A stretch of 64,000 bases of DNA from SZUA-584 sp964441275 (GCA_964441275.1 CAYTUG010000010.1:1-64000), one strand, 5' to 3'; counted from the stretch's first letter, positions 35,520 to 44,421 are shown. Notes: generated by a model not told the origin, from the sequence alone. Made by a program: numbers and translations.

Positions 35520-35945
35520 TTAGTCGATAACTTCTACGCCCATGCTTCTTGCCGTTCCGGCAATCATACGCATTGCCGCCTCTGTGCTTGCCGCGTTAAG
35601 ATCCGTTTTTTTAAGCTCGGCTATCTCTTTTAACTGAGCCTGCGTAATTTTTCCTATTTTTTTGCTGTTGGGCTCGCCGCTGCCAAGCTCGATGCCTATC
35701 GCTTTTTTGATAAGAACGGGCGCCGGCGGAGTTTTCAATATAAACGAGAACGTTCTGTCGGCATAAACCGTAATAACGACGGGTATTATATATCCCGCCT
35801 GTTTGGCTGTTCTTTCATTGAATTCTTTGCAAAACCCCATGATGTTCACAGCGTGCTGCCCGAGTGCCGGACCAACCGGCGGGGCGGGCGTTGCCTTGCC
35901 TGCAGGAATCTGCAGTTTGACGTAACCGGTAATCTTTTTTGCCAT
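35520..35945 (-). CDS. rplK: 50S ribosomal protein L11
   Basis: 141 residues from ATG 35945 behind AGGAGG. It begins AKKITGYVKLQIPAGKATPAPPVGPALGQ, exactly the L11 N-terminus that contacts the GTPase centre and the thiopeptide site. The C-terminal domain with KTPPAPVLIKKA is complete. Confidence 0.97.
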   Translation of the reverse strand: MAKKITGYVKLQIPAGKATPAPPVGPALGQHAVNIMGFCKEFNERTAKQAGYIIPVVITVYADRTFSFILKTPPAPVLIKKAIGIELGSGEPNSKKIGKITQAQLKEIAELKKTDLNAASTEAAMRMIAGTARSMGVEVID

Positions 35946-36056
35946 GGTTACACCTCCTGTTGCTAAAATTGTGGTACAAGCGGAATTTAAAAAACCCGCG
36001 GCACGGCCGCTTGTTGTGTTTCCTCCCACTTGCTATAAAAAGAAGAAAACTTCTTT

Positions 36057-36683
36057 TTATATTCTTTTTATCTGCACGAAATCCAGATCGACATGTGTGT
36101 CGCGCCCAAACATAGACACAACCACTTTAACCTTCTGTCTTTCGGGTTGCACTTCTTTTATTACTCCTACAAAACTTTCAAGCGGACCTGACGTAATCAT
36201 TATATTTTCGCCCACTTCGACATCAAGTTTAATGGGTATATTTTCAACCCCCATAGCGCGAACTTCTTTATCGGTTAAGGGTATAGGTTTAGAGCCGGGG
36301 CCGACAAAACCGGTGACGCCCCTTGTGTTGCGCACCACGTACCAGGTTTCATCGTCAAGAATCATCTTGATCATAACATAGCCCGGATAGCGCTTTTTCA
36401 TAACGTGTTTCTTTTTGCCGTTTTTTACTTCTATGCTCTCTTCCATGGGAACTTTTACTTCGAGTATTAAATCCTCAAAACCGCGGTTTTGTATCGCTTT
36501 TTCAAGGTTAGCTTTAACTTTATTTTCGTACCCGGAATAGGTATGCACAACATACCAATAGGGTTTGTCCGTTTTTTCTTGCTTGATAAAGACGCCCTGA
36601 AGTTCGGGATTTTTCGGCTGTTCAGTTTCTGATTCCGAAGAAAGCGGCTCGCCGTTTTTTTCGGTTGTTAGTTCATCGGACAT
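36057..36683 (-). CDS. nusG: Transcription termination/antitermination factor NusG
   Basis: A protein of 208 residues with an N-terminal extension of about 35 residues (acidic, low complexity), the NGN domain (YWYVVHTYSGYENKVKANLEKA) and a C-terminal KOW domain (EVGENIMITSGPLESFVGVIKEV). It binds RNA polymerase and couples it with ribosomes or pausing. The extension is longer than in most members (about 175-180 residues), a small oddity. Confidence 0.95.
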   Translation of the reverse strand: MSDELTTEKNGEPLSSESETEQPKNPELQGVFIKQEKTDKPYWYVVHTYSGYENKVKANLEKAIQNRGFEDLILEVKVPMEESIEVKNGKKKHVMKKRYPGYVMIKMILDDETWYVVRNTRGVTGFVGPGSKPIPLTDKEVRAMGVENIPIKLDVEVGENIMITSGPLESFVGVIKEVQPERQKVKVVVSMFGRDTHVDLDFVQIKRI

Positions 36684-36723
36684 TTACTAAGTGCGCTTAA
36701 ATAAAAACTTTTTGCGCGTCTCC

Positions 36724-36996
36724 TTATTTTTTTAGCATGAGATTAAACAACGAGCTTAACCCCAAATCCATCAAGCCTACTATAACTGCCAAAACAATAA
36801 TAAAAGCTATAACGGCGCCTGCATATTTGATAAGCTCTTTGCTTGTCGGCCATGTAACTTTTTTGAGCTCGGATATAACGTCTTTAAAAAACCGCGCCGG
36901 GCTTTTGCGTTTCTTTTTGTTAGCTTTTTTTGCGGCTTTTCTTTGCTGTTCAAGCTTATCTTTCTTATCGTTGCCGAGTAGTTTTGTTTTTGCCAT
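36724..36996 (-). CDS. secE: Preprotein translocase subunit SecE
   Basis: 90 residues with a basic Lys-rich N-terminus and one membrane helix (YAGAVIAFIIVLAVIVGLMDLGLSSLF) preceded by the SecE motif SPARFFKDVISELKKVTWPTSKEL. It stabilises SecY. GTG 37005 is in frame, but ATG 36996 with TGAGG upstream is the better start. It is co-transcribed with nusG. Confidence 0.93.
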   Translation of the reverse strand: MAKTKLLGNDKKDKLEQQRKAAKKANKKKRKSPARFFKDVISELKKVTWPTSKELIKYAGAVIAFIIVLAVIVGLMDLGLSSLFNLMLKK

Positions 36997-37027
36997 AACC
37001 CTCACATCCTAAACATTATTATCGATA

Positions 37028-37177
37028 CTACTTTGTTTCCTTATGTGCGGTATGCTTTTTGCAGAAACGGCAGTATTTGCTCAATTCCATCCTGTCAGGA
37101 TCGTTTTTTTTGTTTTTCATAGTATCATAGTTTCTTTGCTTGCATTCAGTGCACGCTAACGTAATTTTGGTACGCAT
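37028..37177 (-). CDS. rpmG: 50S ribosomal protein L33
   Basis: A small gene of 49 residues, missed by a length cut-off. The translation begins MRTKITLACTECKQRNYDT and continues to KYCRFCKKHTAHKETK. Two CxxC pairs (CTEC and CRFC) make this the zinc-binding form of L33. GGAGG lies on the minus strand just upstream of the ATG. It is the first gene of the secE-nusG-rplKAJL operon, the usual Firmicutes arrangement. Confidence 0.95.
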   Translation of the reverse strand: MRTKITLACTECKQRNYDTMKNKKNDPDRMELSKYCRFCKKHTAHKETK

Positions 37178-37206
37178 CGGTATCCTCCAAATAAATATCC
37201 GGCGCA

Positions 37207-37231
37207 ATTAAAAAAGGCCTCAAAAAGCCTT
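37207..37231 (-). terminator. Terminator-like hairpin in the leader of rpmG
   Basis: AAGGC and GCCTT (37231-37227 with 37218-37214 on the minus strand) form a 5-bp stem followed by a run of six T. It lies between the promoter at 37251-37279 and rpmG, so it could attenuate the whole ribosomal operon. Confidence 0.45.
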
Positions 37232-37250
37232 GATGAAAAGCACTATCCGT

Positions 37251-37279
37251 AATTTATCACAAGCGGTAGTCGTTGTCAA
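37251..37279 (-). promoter_or_regulatory. Promoter of the rpmG-secE-nusG-rplKAJL operon
   Basis: TTGACA (37279-37274) and TAAATT (37256-37251) on the minus strand are 17 bases apart, the best-matched -35 box in the window. It should start a leader of about 65 bases before rpmG. Confidence 0.75.
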
Positions 37280-37465
37280 CGATTACGAAATGTTTTTTGC
37301 CGTAAACAGATGGTAAATTCAGCATAAACGGTTACGTTTAAACCGTTTTATTAATTAGATGTCTTACACAATACTATTCGTTTAAATGTTTTAGGACAAA
37401 GTGCGCCATATCGTCATTGTTATTCTGCTTAACACATGATAAAATTAGCTCTCGAAAGGAAAAGC

Positions 37466-38332
37466 ATGTTCGGTTATATTCAGCCGCTTAAGCCGGAGCT
37501 TAAATTGAAAGAATATGAAGCGTATAAGGGCTATTATTGCGGGCTGTGCAAACAAATAAAAGAAAACTATACTAACGCCGCGCGCTTTATGTTAAACTTC
37601 GATTGTGCTGTGCTATATTTATTGTTTGGCTCTTTAAGCGACGCCGCCCCGAAGATATTCACGGAAAGATGCATCGCAAATCCGTTTAAAAAAAGAATCG
37701 TCGTACGCTCGGGCGAGGCGGAATATGCGGCGGCGGTAAATATGCTTTTAGGTTATGCCAAAATAAAAGACAATGTGCGCGATGATAAAAAAGCTTCCGC
37801 AAAAGCTGCGGCGTTGTTTTTTAAAAGGGTGGGCAAGCGTGCAAAAGCGAAACATGCAGAGCTTTCAAAAGAAATAGAAAAAAGGCTGGACAATCTTTTT
37901 TGCTTAGAGGCGAGCCGTTGCACCCAAATTGACACGGTTGCGGACGAGTTCGCAAATATTCTTGCCGCAGTCTTTAGCATGGCTCCGTTCGAATTTTTAG
38001 ACGATGCGGCTAAAAGAACTCTCAGGCATTTTGGCTATAATTTAGGGCGTTGGATATATCTTGCGGATGCCATCTGCGATGTTGAAACCGACATGAAAAA
38101 CAATAATTACAATGTGTTTGTCGAGCGTTTTAGCAAAAATTCCGATAATATCAGGCGCGATGCAAAAGAAGAAGCCGAGTTTAACTTAAAATACTCGCTT
38201 TGCGAAGCGTGCAAGGCCTACGAGTTGTTAGACATAAAAAGAGACAAGCCTTTGCTCGACAATATAATGTATTTAGGTTTGGCTAAAAAGACGCAGGATG
38301 TAATAAAGGGGGAAGCCGATGGATCCGTATAA
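37466..38332 (+). CDS. DUF5685 family protein
   Basis: A 288-residue, cysteine-containing, mainly helical protein. It begins MFGYIQPLKPELKLKEYEAYKGYYCGLCKQI, the characteristic start of DUF5685, with the CxxC pair of unknown role. ATG 37466 sits behind AAAGG. An open frame reaches back to 37436. It overlaps the J-domain gene by 14 bases, so the two are translated together. The family is common in Clostridia and has no known function. The J-domain partner suggests a chaperone-linked role. Confidence 0.82.
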   Translation: MFGYIQPLKPELKLKEYEAYKGYYCGLCKQIKENYTNAARFMLNFDCAVLYLLFGSLSDAAPKIFTERCIANPFKKRIVVRSGEAEYAAAVNMLLGYAKIKDNVRDDKKASAKAAALFFKRVGKRAKAKHAELSKEIEKRLDNLFCLEASRCTQIDTVADEFANILAAVFSMAPFEFLDDAAKRTLRHFGYNLGRWIYLADAICDVETDMKNNNYNVFVERFSKNSDNIRRDAKEEAEFNLKYSLCEACKAYELLDIKRDKPLLDNIMYLGLAKKTQDVIKGEADGSV

Positions 38333-38921
38333 AGTTTTGGGGGTTAATCCAAATGCAACGGACGCCGAAATTAAAACGGCATATCGCCGGTTAGCAAAAA
38401 AATATCATCCCGATAAATACCGGGGACATGATCTTGAAGACCTTGCCGGAGAGCGGTTAAAAGAAATAAACGAAGCGTACGATGTAATACAAAAACAGCG
38501 TCAATCCGGGGGAGGTCATTCGTACAACACGGCAGGCCAATATAATTCGGGTTCACCTCAGTTTGCGCAAATCCGTAATGCAATTACAAGAGGAGAGTTA
38601 ACCCGGGCGGAAGCAATGTTGGATCAGATGGCTGATCATACTGCGGAATGGCACTATCTTAAAGGCATGGTTTTGCTTAGAAAGGGTTGGTACGAAGGCG
38701 CCCGCCAGCATTTTGCCACAGCGGTAGGGCTTGACCCGACAAACATGGAGTATGCCAACGCATACAACACCGTTAACAGAAGCGCAAGCGGATACGGCCA
38801 AACATATTACGGAGGGCGGGCAAACGACGGCGGATGCGATGTGTGCAATTTGTGTGCCGGGTTAATGTGTGCGGATTGCTGCTGCGAATGTGCGGGAGGA
38901 GATTTAATACGTTGTTGTTAA
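38319..38921 (+). CDS. J-domain protein with a cysteine-rich C-terminus
   Basis: A 200-residue protein. The N-terminal J-domain (about 1-70) has the HPD triad at residues 30-32 in KYHPDKYRGHD, so it can stimulate an Hsp70. A Ser/Gly/Asn linker is followed by a tetratricopeptide-like helical part (about 90-150, EAMLDQMADHTAEWHYLKGM and GLDPTNMEYANAYN). The last 30 residues are very rich in cysteine (CDVCNLCAGLMCADCCCEC and a final CC). Such a tail could bind zinc or Fe-S or be palmitoylated. It has no classical DnaJ zinc finger. Confidence 0.85.
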   Translation: MDPYKVLGVNPNATDAEIKTAYRRLAKKYHPDKYRGHDLEDLAGERLKEINEAYDVIQKQRQSGGGHSYNTAGQYNSGSPQFAQIRNAITRGELTRAEAMLDQMADHTAEWHYLKGMVLLRKGWYEGARQHFATAVGLDPTNMEYANAYNTVNRSASGYGQTYYGGRANDGGCDVCNLCAGLMCADCCCECAGGDLIRCC

Positions 38922-38945
38922 TAACCCCCGGGAAGGAGAGCGAAC

Positions 38946-39473
38946 ATGCCTCGGTTTCATCGTACATCGCATAGGATAAGCTTAACCGCAATGTTTGCGG
39001 CTATGACGCTTTTAGTATTGTTCTTAGCATCGGTGCTTCCGACTTTGCGCATTTCTATGTTTTTTTTAAGCTCCATATTTGTTATGGGCCTATTGATAGA
39101 AGAGGAGATAGGGCTTGCGCTGCTTATGTTTGCGGTCGTTTCAATACTGTCGCTTTTGCTTATGCCCTTGTCCCGCGCGATGTATTACATACTCTTTTTT
39201 GGGCATTACGGAATAGCTAAACATGTTATTCAAACGCGTATAAAAGATAAAGTGATAGCTTATGTTTTAAAGATAATATATTTTAATGTTGCGCTATCGC
39301 TAATCTATTTAATTGCGCGTCAGGCGGTTATAGAAGATGTATTAGCGTCGGGCTGGGCGCTTGCGGTTATTATCGGCGTGGCTCAGGTCGCGTTTATAAT
39401 CTATGATTACGCATTCACAAAGGTAACAAAATATTATATAAACAATATCAGAAGACTGCTCATGAAAAACTAA
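38946..39473 (+). CDS. Hypothetical multi-pass membrane protein
   Basis: The 175-residue, strongly hydrophobic protein has five to six membrane segments and few charged residues. GGAAGGAG precedes the ATG. The gene is 24 bases after the J-domain gene, so the DUF5685, J-domain and membrane genes probably form one operon. I do not recognise a family. It might be compared with substrate-binding (S) components of energy-coupling transporters, but no signature decides it. Confidence 0.65.
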   Translation: MPRFHRTSHRISLTAMFAAMTLLVLFLASVLPTLRISMFFLSSIFVMGLLIEEEIGLALLMFAVVSILSLLLMPLSRAMYYILFFGHYGIAKHVIQTRIKDKVIAYVLKIIYFNVALSLIYLIARQAVIEDVLASGWALAVIIGVAQVAFIIYDYAFTKVTKYYINNIRRLLMKN

Positions 39474-39481
39474 ACGGCCGC

Positions 39482-40162
39482 TTAGTTTTTATCGAAAGTT
39501 AAATTGCTTTTACCGAATATAGGTATCGAGTCGCCTAAGTATTTTGGTTCCGGTAAAAATATGTGGACATACAGAAAATCTTTTACACGGGCTATGCTTT
39601 CGCGTATATTGTTATAACTCTCTGCCGCGTAACGCCGTAAATCCGATTTAACGCCGCGTGCGTTAAGTGAAAGCGCTTGGGCTATATATATTGCCCTTGA
39701 AAGGTGAAACTCCTGTGTAACTATTATTACATTGCGCACCAAAAATACATCGCGCGCACGATAAATGCTTTCGTATGTTGAAAAACCTGCATGGTCAAGG
39801 AATATATCTTCTTTTGGCACGCCGCATGAAACGGCGTATTCCATCATTGCGTTTACTTCGTCATACTCTTTTTGGCCATGGTCTCCCGACAGCAGAAGTT
39901 TATCCGCTTTGCCTGCTTTATATATGGCAATAGCCGTTTGCATCCGATCGGCAAGTATAGGCGATATATGCGTATCGTCATATACGAGCGCGCCCAATAC
40001 TAAAACGCAGTCTGCCGTATCGAGCGTATCAATGTTCTCAATATCGGTTATGTATTGTTCAGAAGCATTAATAACAATGCTGTTTATAATAAATAACGCA
40101 GCAGCGCATAAAACGATTAATGAAACCAGCACTGCCAACGCGGTAAATATTCTTTTTTTCAT
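39482..40162 (-). CDS. SanA/YdcF (DUF218) family protein
   Basis: The 226-residue protein has one N-terminal membrane helix (ITALAVLVSLIVLCAAALFIIN type) and a DUF218 domain with the ADCVLVLGALVYDD strand, the LLLSGDHGQKEYDEVNAM loop and the IIVTQEFHLSRAI motif. Family members (SanA, ElyC) affect cell-envelope integrity and peptidoglycan or lipid-carrier metabolism. It would sit on the outer face of the membrane. It is convergent with the 38946 gene, 8 bases away. Confidence 0.85.
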   Translation of the reverse strand: MKKRIFTALAVLVSLIVLCAAALFIINSIVINASEQYITDIENIDTLDTADCVLVLGALVYDDTHISPILADRMQTAIAIYKAGKADKLLLSGDHGQKEYDEVNAMMEYAVSCGVPKEDIFLDHAGFSTYESIYRARDVFLVRNVIIVTQEFHLSRAIYIAQALSLNARGVKSDLRRYAAESYNNIRESIARVKDFLYVHIFLPEPKYLGDSIPIFGKSNLTFDKN

Positions 40163-40290
40163 AGTTTCCTTGTAAATATTTTTTATATACAGATAAATGA
40201 GTATTTATGGATTGAGTGCGCCCGCCCGGGCTATAAGCGATACACATGCTGCATAACAAAATTGAATCATGTTGTGAAAACATGTTAAAT

Positions 40291-40324
40291 ACTTGATACT
40301 GCCTTGTTTTAGCCAGTATCAAGT
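40291..40324. terminator. Perfect 11-bp hairpin downstream of rpmB
   Basis: ACTTGATACTG (40291-40301) and CAGTATCAAGT (40314-40324) pair perfectly with a 12-base loop. It lies 7 bases after the rpmB stop. The T-run on the minus strand is poor (ATTTAAC), so it may be a weak terminator or a 3' stabilising hairpin. Confidence 0.5.
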
Positions 40325-40330
40325 AAAAAA

Positions 40331-40519
40331 CTACACTCGCGAAACTTTACCCGACCGCAAGCATCTTGTGCACACATACAGCCTTTTTGGTGCACCGTCA
40401 ACAACGGCGCGCACGCGCTGAACATTAGGGGACCATGATTTTCTTGCTTTACGGTTGGAATGGCTTACCGTATTGCCGCTCATTTTGCCTTTATTGCATA
40501 TATCACAAAAATTAGCCAC
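40331..40519 (-). CDS. rpmB: 50S ribosomal protein L28
   Basis: 62 residues from a GTG start behind GAGAGGTG. The sequence ANFCDICNKGKMSGNTVSHSNRKARKSWSPNVQRVRA is the L28 signature, and two CxxC pairs (CDIC, CTRC) mark the zinc-binding version. It is a single gene with its own promoter. Confidence 0.95.
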   Translation of the reverse strand: MANFCDICNKGKMSGNTVSHSNRKARKSWSPNVQRVRAVVDGAPKRLYVCTRCLRSGKVSRV

Positions 40520-40552
40520 GCTTTACACCTCTCTTTTAAGTTGCCGTTTGGT

Positions 40553-40581
40553 ATTCTAACATTTGAATTATTATTTTGCAA
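40553..40581 (-). promoter_or_regulatory. Promoter of rpmB
   Basis: TTGCAA (40581-40576) and TAGAAT (40558-40553) on the minus strand have a 17-base spacer, 34 bases before the GTG start. Confidence 0.65.
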
Positions 40582-40698
40582 GTTAAAAAACAAGATTGAA
40601 TATTTTATATTGTTACAACGTGCCTTTTAATTGCCTTGACAAAAAATCCGTTTAATATGGGCAACCTTTTAAAGCGCAAGATTGTCAAATATTATGGA

Positions 40699-43146
40699 TT
40701 AAAAATATTTTGCAGGTTTAAACCGTTTTAGGCGCAAAGCGTTGGTTACCACCGAAACGGAGCTTAGCGCCATGGCTGCCCCGGCAAAAACGGGGTTGAG
40801 CAAAGGCCCGCCAAACAGGTAGAAAACTCCTGCGGCAAACGGAATGCCCGCAAAATTGTATATAAACGCCCAAAACAGATTTTGCTTAATTGTGCGCATT
40901 GTAGCGCGGCTTAACGCTATAGCGGTGGGCACTTTCATAGGGTCGCCCTGCATAAGCACTATATCGGCGGACTCTACCGCTATATCCGTACCCGTACCTA
41001 TCGCCATACCCGTATCGGATTCTACAAGGGCGGGCGCATCGTTTATGCCGTCTCCTACCATTGCCACTTTTTTGCCTTGTTCTTTAAGTTTTTTTATCTG
41101 CGCAGCTTTATCTTGAGGGAGCACATCGGCAAGAACTTTTTGTATGCCTGCCTCTTTAGCAATTGCATACGCAGTGTTTTTGTTATCGCCGGTTATCATA
41201 ACGGCGTCTATGCCCATATTTTTAAGCGCATGTACAGCATTTTTGCTTGTGGGTTTAAGCTCGTCTGCTGCGGCTAACAGCCCCCAAAGCCTGTTGTTTA
41301 CTGCTACATACATTAATGTGCGCCCCTTATTAGAAAGCGATTGTGCGTCTTTTTGCGATAAAGACAAATCAATGTTGTTTTCGCTCATCAATTTAACGTT
41401 GCCTGATAACACGTGACTGCCCGACACGTAAGCGTCAATTCCGCGGCCGGGCACGGCTTTGAAAGATTCGGGATTGCTAAGATTTATTTTCTGATTATTT
41501 GCGTGCTCGACAATTGCGCGCGCTATCGGATGTTCGGAGCCTTTTTCCGCGGAAGCGGTAAGCTGCAACAACGTGTTTGCATCGGTATCGCCGTATGCGA
41601 CTATATCGGTTAACACAGGCTCTCCCTTTGTCAAAGTGCCGGTTTTGTCAAACACCACAGTGTTGATGCCATGCGCAGTTTCGAGCGCTTCGCCGCCCTT
41701 AACCAACACTCCAAGCTCGGCTCCTTTGCCGGTGCCCACCATAATGGCAGTAGGCGTGGCAAGGCCAAGAGCGCACGGACACGCAATTACCAATACCGAT
41801 ACAAAGCTGTTTAGTACAAAGTTGAAATCTTTTCCGGCGAGCGTCCATGCAAAGCCGCTTAAAATAGCAATAATTATTACCGTGGGCACAAAATAACCGG
41901 AAACTTTGTCGGCTATTTTAGCAATAGGCGCTTTATTGCTTTGCGCCTCTTCCACAATGTGTATTATTTGTGCTAACGTTGTGTCTTCGCCAACCTTGGT
42001 AACCTTAAGCCTAAGCAATCCTTCGCCGTTTATGCTTCCCCCCGTAACCGCGCTGCCCGGGTGCTTTTCCGCCGGTAGGCTTTCTCCTGTTAGCATCGAT
42101 TCGTTTACCGAAGATATGCCCTCAATTACAACCGCATCGACAGGTATTGACGCACCGGGGCGCACTATAACAATATCCGATACCGCCACTTCCTCTATCA
42201 ACACTTCTGTTTCTTCTTCGCCCCGCAGAACCGTTGCGGTTTTGGGCGCAAGTTTTATAAGCTTTTTTATTGCCTGAGACGTTTTGCCTTTGCTGATGGC
42301 TTCAAGATATTTGCCTAACATCACAAGCGTCACAACAACCGCGGCGCTCTCAAAATATATCGACTGGGCGAAGCTTAAATCGCCAAAATACACTCTTGAC
42401 AGCGCATAAACGCTGTATAAGAATGCGCTGCTTGTGCCTATGGCAACTAAAGTATCCATGTTAGGCGCTCTTTTGAAAAGCATTCTAAAACCGTTGATAT
42501 AAAAATGTCTGCCCGCAATAAGTATAGGTATTGTCAGCACAAGCTGAATAAGCCCAAAATTTAGCGGATACAAGTGAGGAGTGATAAACCATGGCAAGGG
42601 CAAAAACGGCAGCATATGAGCCATGCCTATATACAGTTCGGGCAATGCAAAAACAGAAGCGATTATAATGCGCAGGCGCATACTCCGCAACATTTTTGCC
42701 CTTTTAAGCTCGCTTTCGTCTTTTTCACCGGCTTGCGGGGTATACCCGGCTTTTATAACCGCATTTTTGATCTGTATAAAGTTTGTTACCCCGGCGTCAT
42801 ATTTCACGCGCGCACGGTTTGTGGCTAAGTTTACCGATGCGGACTTAACCCCTTCAACGCCTAAAAGCGCACGTTCAACGGCGGCGGCGCATGCGGCGCA
42901 CGTCATACCGTCTATTGCAACGGTTACGCTGCTTATGCTATCGGCGATGTCGTATCCGGAATCCCGAACTCTCTTTTTTATTGTCTCAAAGTCCAGTTTG
43001 GTTTCGTCAAACAGCAGGCGCAACTTTTCGGTTGCAATGTTTACATCTGCCGAAATAACCCCGGGCAGCTTTGCGATTTCTTTTTGCAGGTGCGCTGCGC
43101 AAGCGGCGCACGACATGCCGGTAATGGAATATGTTCTTTCAGTCAT
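40699..43146 (-). CDS. copA: Copper-translocating P-type ATPase
   Basis: The 815-residue P1B-type ATPase pumps Cu(I) (or Ag(I)) out of the cell. Two N-terminal metal-binding domains carry GMSCAAC (Cys13, Cys16) and GMTCAAC (Cys83, Cys86). The membrane metal site is CPC (456-458 in ACPCALGLATP), the phosphorylated aspartate is Asp500 in DKTGTLT, and the hinge GDGINDAPAL is near the end. The CPC motif and length fit CopA. No CsoR, CopY or CopZ gene lies next to it. It is read divergently from the metal importer operon. Confidence 0.95.
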   Translation of the reverse strand: MTERTYSITGMSCAACAAHLQKEIAKLPGVISADVNIATEKLRLLFDETKLDFETIKKRVRDSGYDIADSISSVTVAIDGMTCAACAAAVERALLGVEGVKSASVNLATNRARVKYDAGVTNFIQIKNAVIKAGYTPQAGEKDESELKRAKMLRSMRLRIIIASVFALPELYIGMAHMLPFLPLPWFITPHLYPLNFGLIQLVLTIPILIAGRHFYINGFRMLFKRAPNMDTLVAIGTSSAFLYSVYALSRVYFGDLSFAQSIYFESAAVVVTLVMLGKYLEAISKGKTSQAIKKLIKLAPKTATVLRGEEETEVLIEEVAVSDIVIVRPGASIPVDAVVIEGISSVNESMLTGESLPAEKHPGSAVTGGSINGEGLLRLKVTKVGEDTTLAQIIHIVEEAQSNKAPIAKIADKVSGYFVPTVIIIAILSGFAWTLAGKDFNFVLNSFVSVLVIACPCALGLATPTAIMVGTGKGAELGVLVKGGEALETAHGINTVVFDKTGTLTKGEPVLTDIVAYGDTDANTLLQLTASAEKGSEHPIARAIVEHANNQKINLSNPESFKAVPGRGIDAYVSGSHVLSGNVKLMSENNIDLSLSQKDAQSLSNKGRTLMYVAVNNRLWGLLAAADELKPTSKNAVHALKNMGIDAVMITGDNKNTAYAIAKEAGIQKVLADVLPQDKAAQIKKLKEQGKKVAMVGDGINDAPALVESDTGMAIGTGTDIAVESADIVLMQGDPMKVPTAIALSRATMRTIKQNLFWAFIYNFAGIPFAAGVFYLFGGPLLNPVFAGAAMALSSVSVVTNALRLKRFKPAKYF

Positions 43147-43241
43147 TGCGATTACCCTCCCGATTATACTAAAAGTGTTTAATAATAAATGCTATCGGCG
43201 GCAAACAACCCGATGCTTTGAGCCTGCGAAATAATATGCTT

Positions 43242-43271
43242 ATTTTACTTACAAATACTACTCTTTGTCAA
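43242..43271 (-). promoter_or_regulatory. Promoter of copA
   Basis: On the minus strand TTGACA (43271-43266) and TAAAAT (43247-43242) are 18 bases apart, about 96 bases upstream of the copA ATG. Confidence 0.55.
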
Positions 43272-43466
43272 ACATATCAACCAATATTATATGCTCATTT
43301 TACGGTTATTAAATGCTGCAAAAAATATTTGACCGGCAATTTTAAAAGACGCGGATTGTATTAAGCATTTTGTTTATGCGGCGGCGCGAATTTATATTCG
43401 TTGTCTTAGCCGTTTGATGGGCAAAACCAAACGGAATACGTTGCAAGCCGGAGTTTTGTTTTTACA

Positions 43467-43495
43467 TTGACAATCGAAGACCCACATGTTACCAT
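43467..43495 (+). promoter_or_regulatory. Promoter of the metal ABC importer operon
   Basis: TTGACA (43467-43472) and TACCAT (43490-43495) are separated by 17 bases, 38 bases before the TTG start of the binding protein. Confidence 0.6.
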
Positions 43496-43533
43496 TTTTA
43501 ATGCAATAGTTTTGCAATAAGGAGCGAAGAATT

Positions 43534-44421
43534 TTGAAAAGAGCGGCAAAACTTATATTATTAGCAGCTTTAGTTTGTTTAATTGGATGCGGCGGAAACG
43601 ATCAAGCGTTAAATATCGGCAAACAGAAACTGAACGTAGCGGTCGGAATCGCACCTTTAGCCGAGTTTGTTGAAAAGACGGGCGGGGAACTTGTGCAGGT
43701 TGTGACAATGGTCCCCCCGGGAAACAATCCCGAAACATATTCTCCCTCCGCCGGCCAGATGAAAACGCTTTCCGATGCATCTGTATATTTTTCGCTTGAG
43801 CTTCCTTCCGAGCAGGCTAATATTTTGCCCAAATTGCATGATTTAAGCCCGGGCATAAGGGTTGTTGACCTTCAATCCGAAGCCGAAAAGGTATACCCCA
43901 TGCTGCATTTTGACAATGAACATCACGACAAAAACGAATACACAAAAGATTTTCACATTTGGCTGTCCCCCAAACGGGCTATTGTAATTGTAAGCGCAAT
44001 CGCAGATGTGCTTTGCGAAATCGATAAGGGGAACGAGAACGCTTATAAGGCTAACGCCAAAAACTATATAGACGAGCTGTCCTCACTCGATTCCAAAATT
44101 AAGGATTTGCTTGAAGAACGCGGCACCAAAGCTTTTATAATATATCACGCGGCATACGCATATTTTGCCGATGACTATGACGTTGCCATGGTAGCTATTG
44201 AGGCGGAAGGGAAAAAAGCTTCGGCGACTGATTTGCAGGCGGTGATTGAGTTCGCAAAAGCAAACGGCATAAAGACAATTCTTTATCAGCAAGAGTTTGA
44301 CGCGGGGCAGGCGCGCACAATTGCTTCCGAAATAGGCGGAGTGGCAAAACAAGCCGCACCGCTATCCAAAGATTATATTAACTCGATGCGCGATTTTGCA
44401 GCAGCGATAACGGAAAATTGA
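43534..44421 (+). CDS. Zinc/manganese ABC transporter binding lipoprotein (ZnuA/TroA type)
   Basis: The 295-residue protein has a lipoprotein signal (Cys19 in VCLIGC), a cluster A-I fold with the MVPPGNNPETYSPSAGQMKTL stretch, a His-rich loop (HFDNEHHDKNEYTKDFHIWLSPK) and the FIIYHAAYAYFADDYD block that carries metal ligands. It should capture Zn2+ or Mn2+ outside the cell. It starts at TTG 43534 behind AAGGAG. The metal cannot be decided from sequence, although the His-rich loop favours zinc. Confidence 0.88.
   Translation: MKRAAKLILLAALVCLIGCGGNDQALNIGKQKLNVAVGIAPLAEFVEKTGGELVQVVTMVPPGNNPETYSPSAGQMKTLSDASVYFSLELPSEQANILPKLHDLSPGIRVVDLQSEAEKVYPMLHFDNEHHDKNEYTKDFHIWLSPKRAIVIVSAIADVLCEIDKGNENAYKANAKNYIDELSSLDSKIKDLLEERGTKAFIIYHAAYAYFADDYDVAMVAIEAEGKKASATDLQAVIEFAKANGIKTILYQQEFDAGQARTIASEIGGVAKQAAPLSKDYINSMRDFAAAITEN

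Larger units (their letters stand above)
43147..43533. other. Intergenic region between copA and the metal importer
   Basis: No gene is seen. The 387 bases contain both divergent promoters and two inverted repeats: CGAAT/ATTCG (43387-43391 with 43396-43400) and CCGTTTG/CAAACGG (43410-43416 with 43428-43434). Both repeats lie upstream of the importer promoter and are possible operators for metal regulators. Confidence 0.5.

Noticed and set aside
40634..40660. TTGACA box on the plus strand downstream of copA
   Set aside because: No -10 box at the proper distance, and no plus-strand gene downstream.
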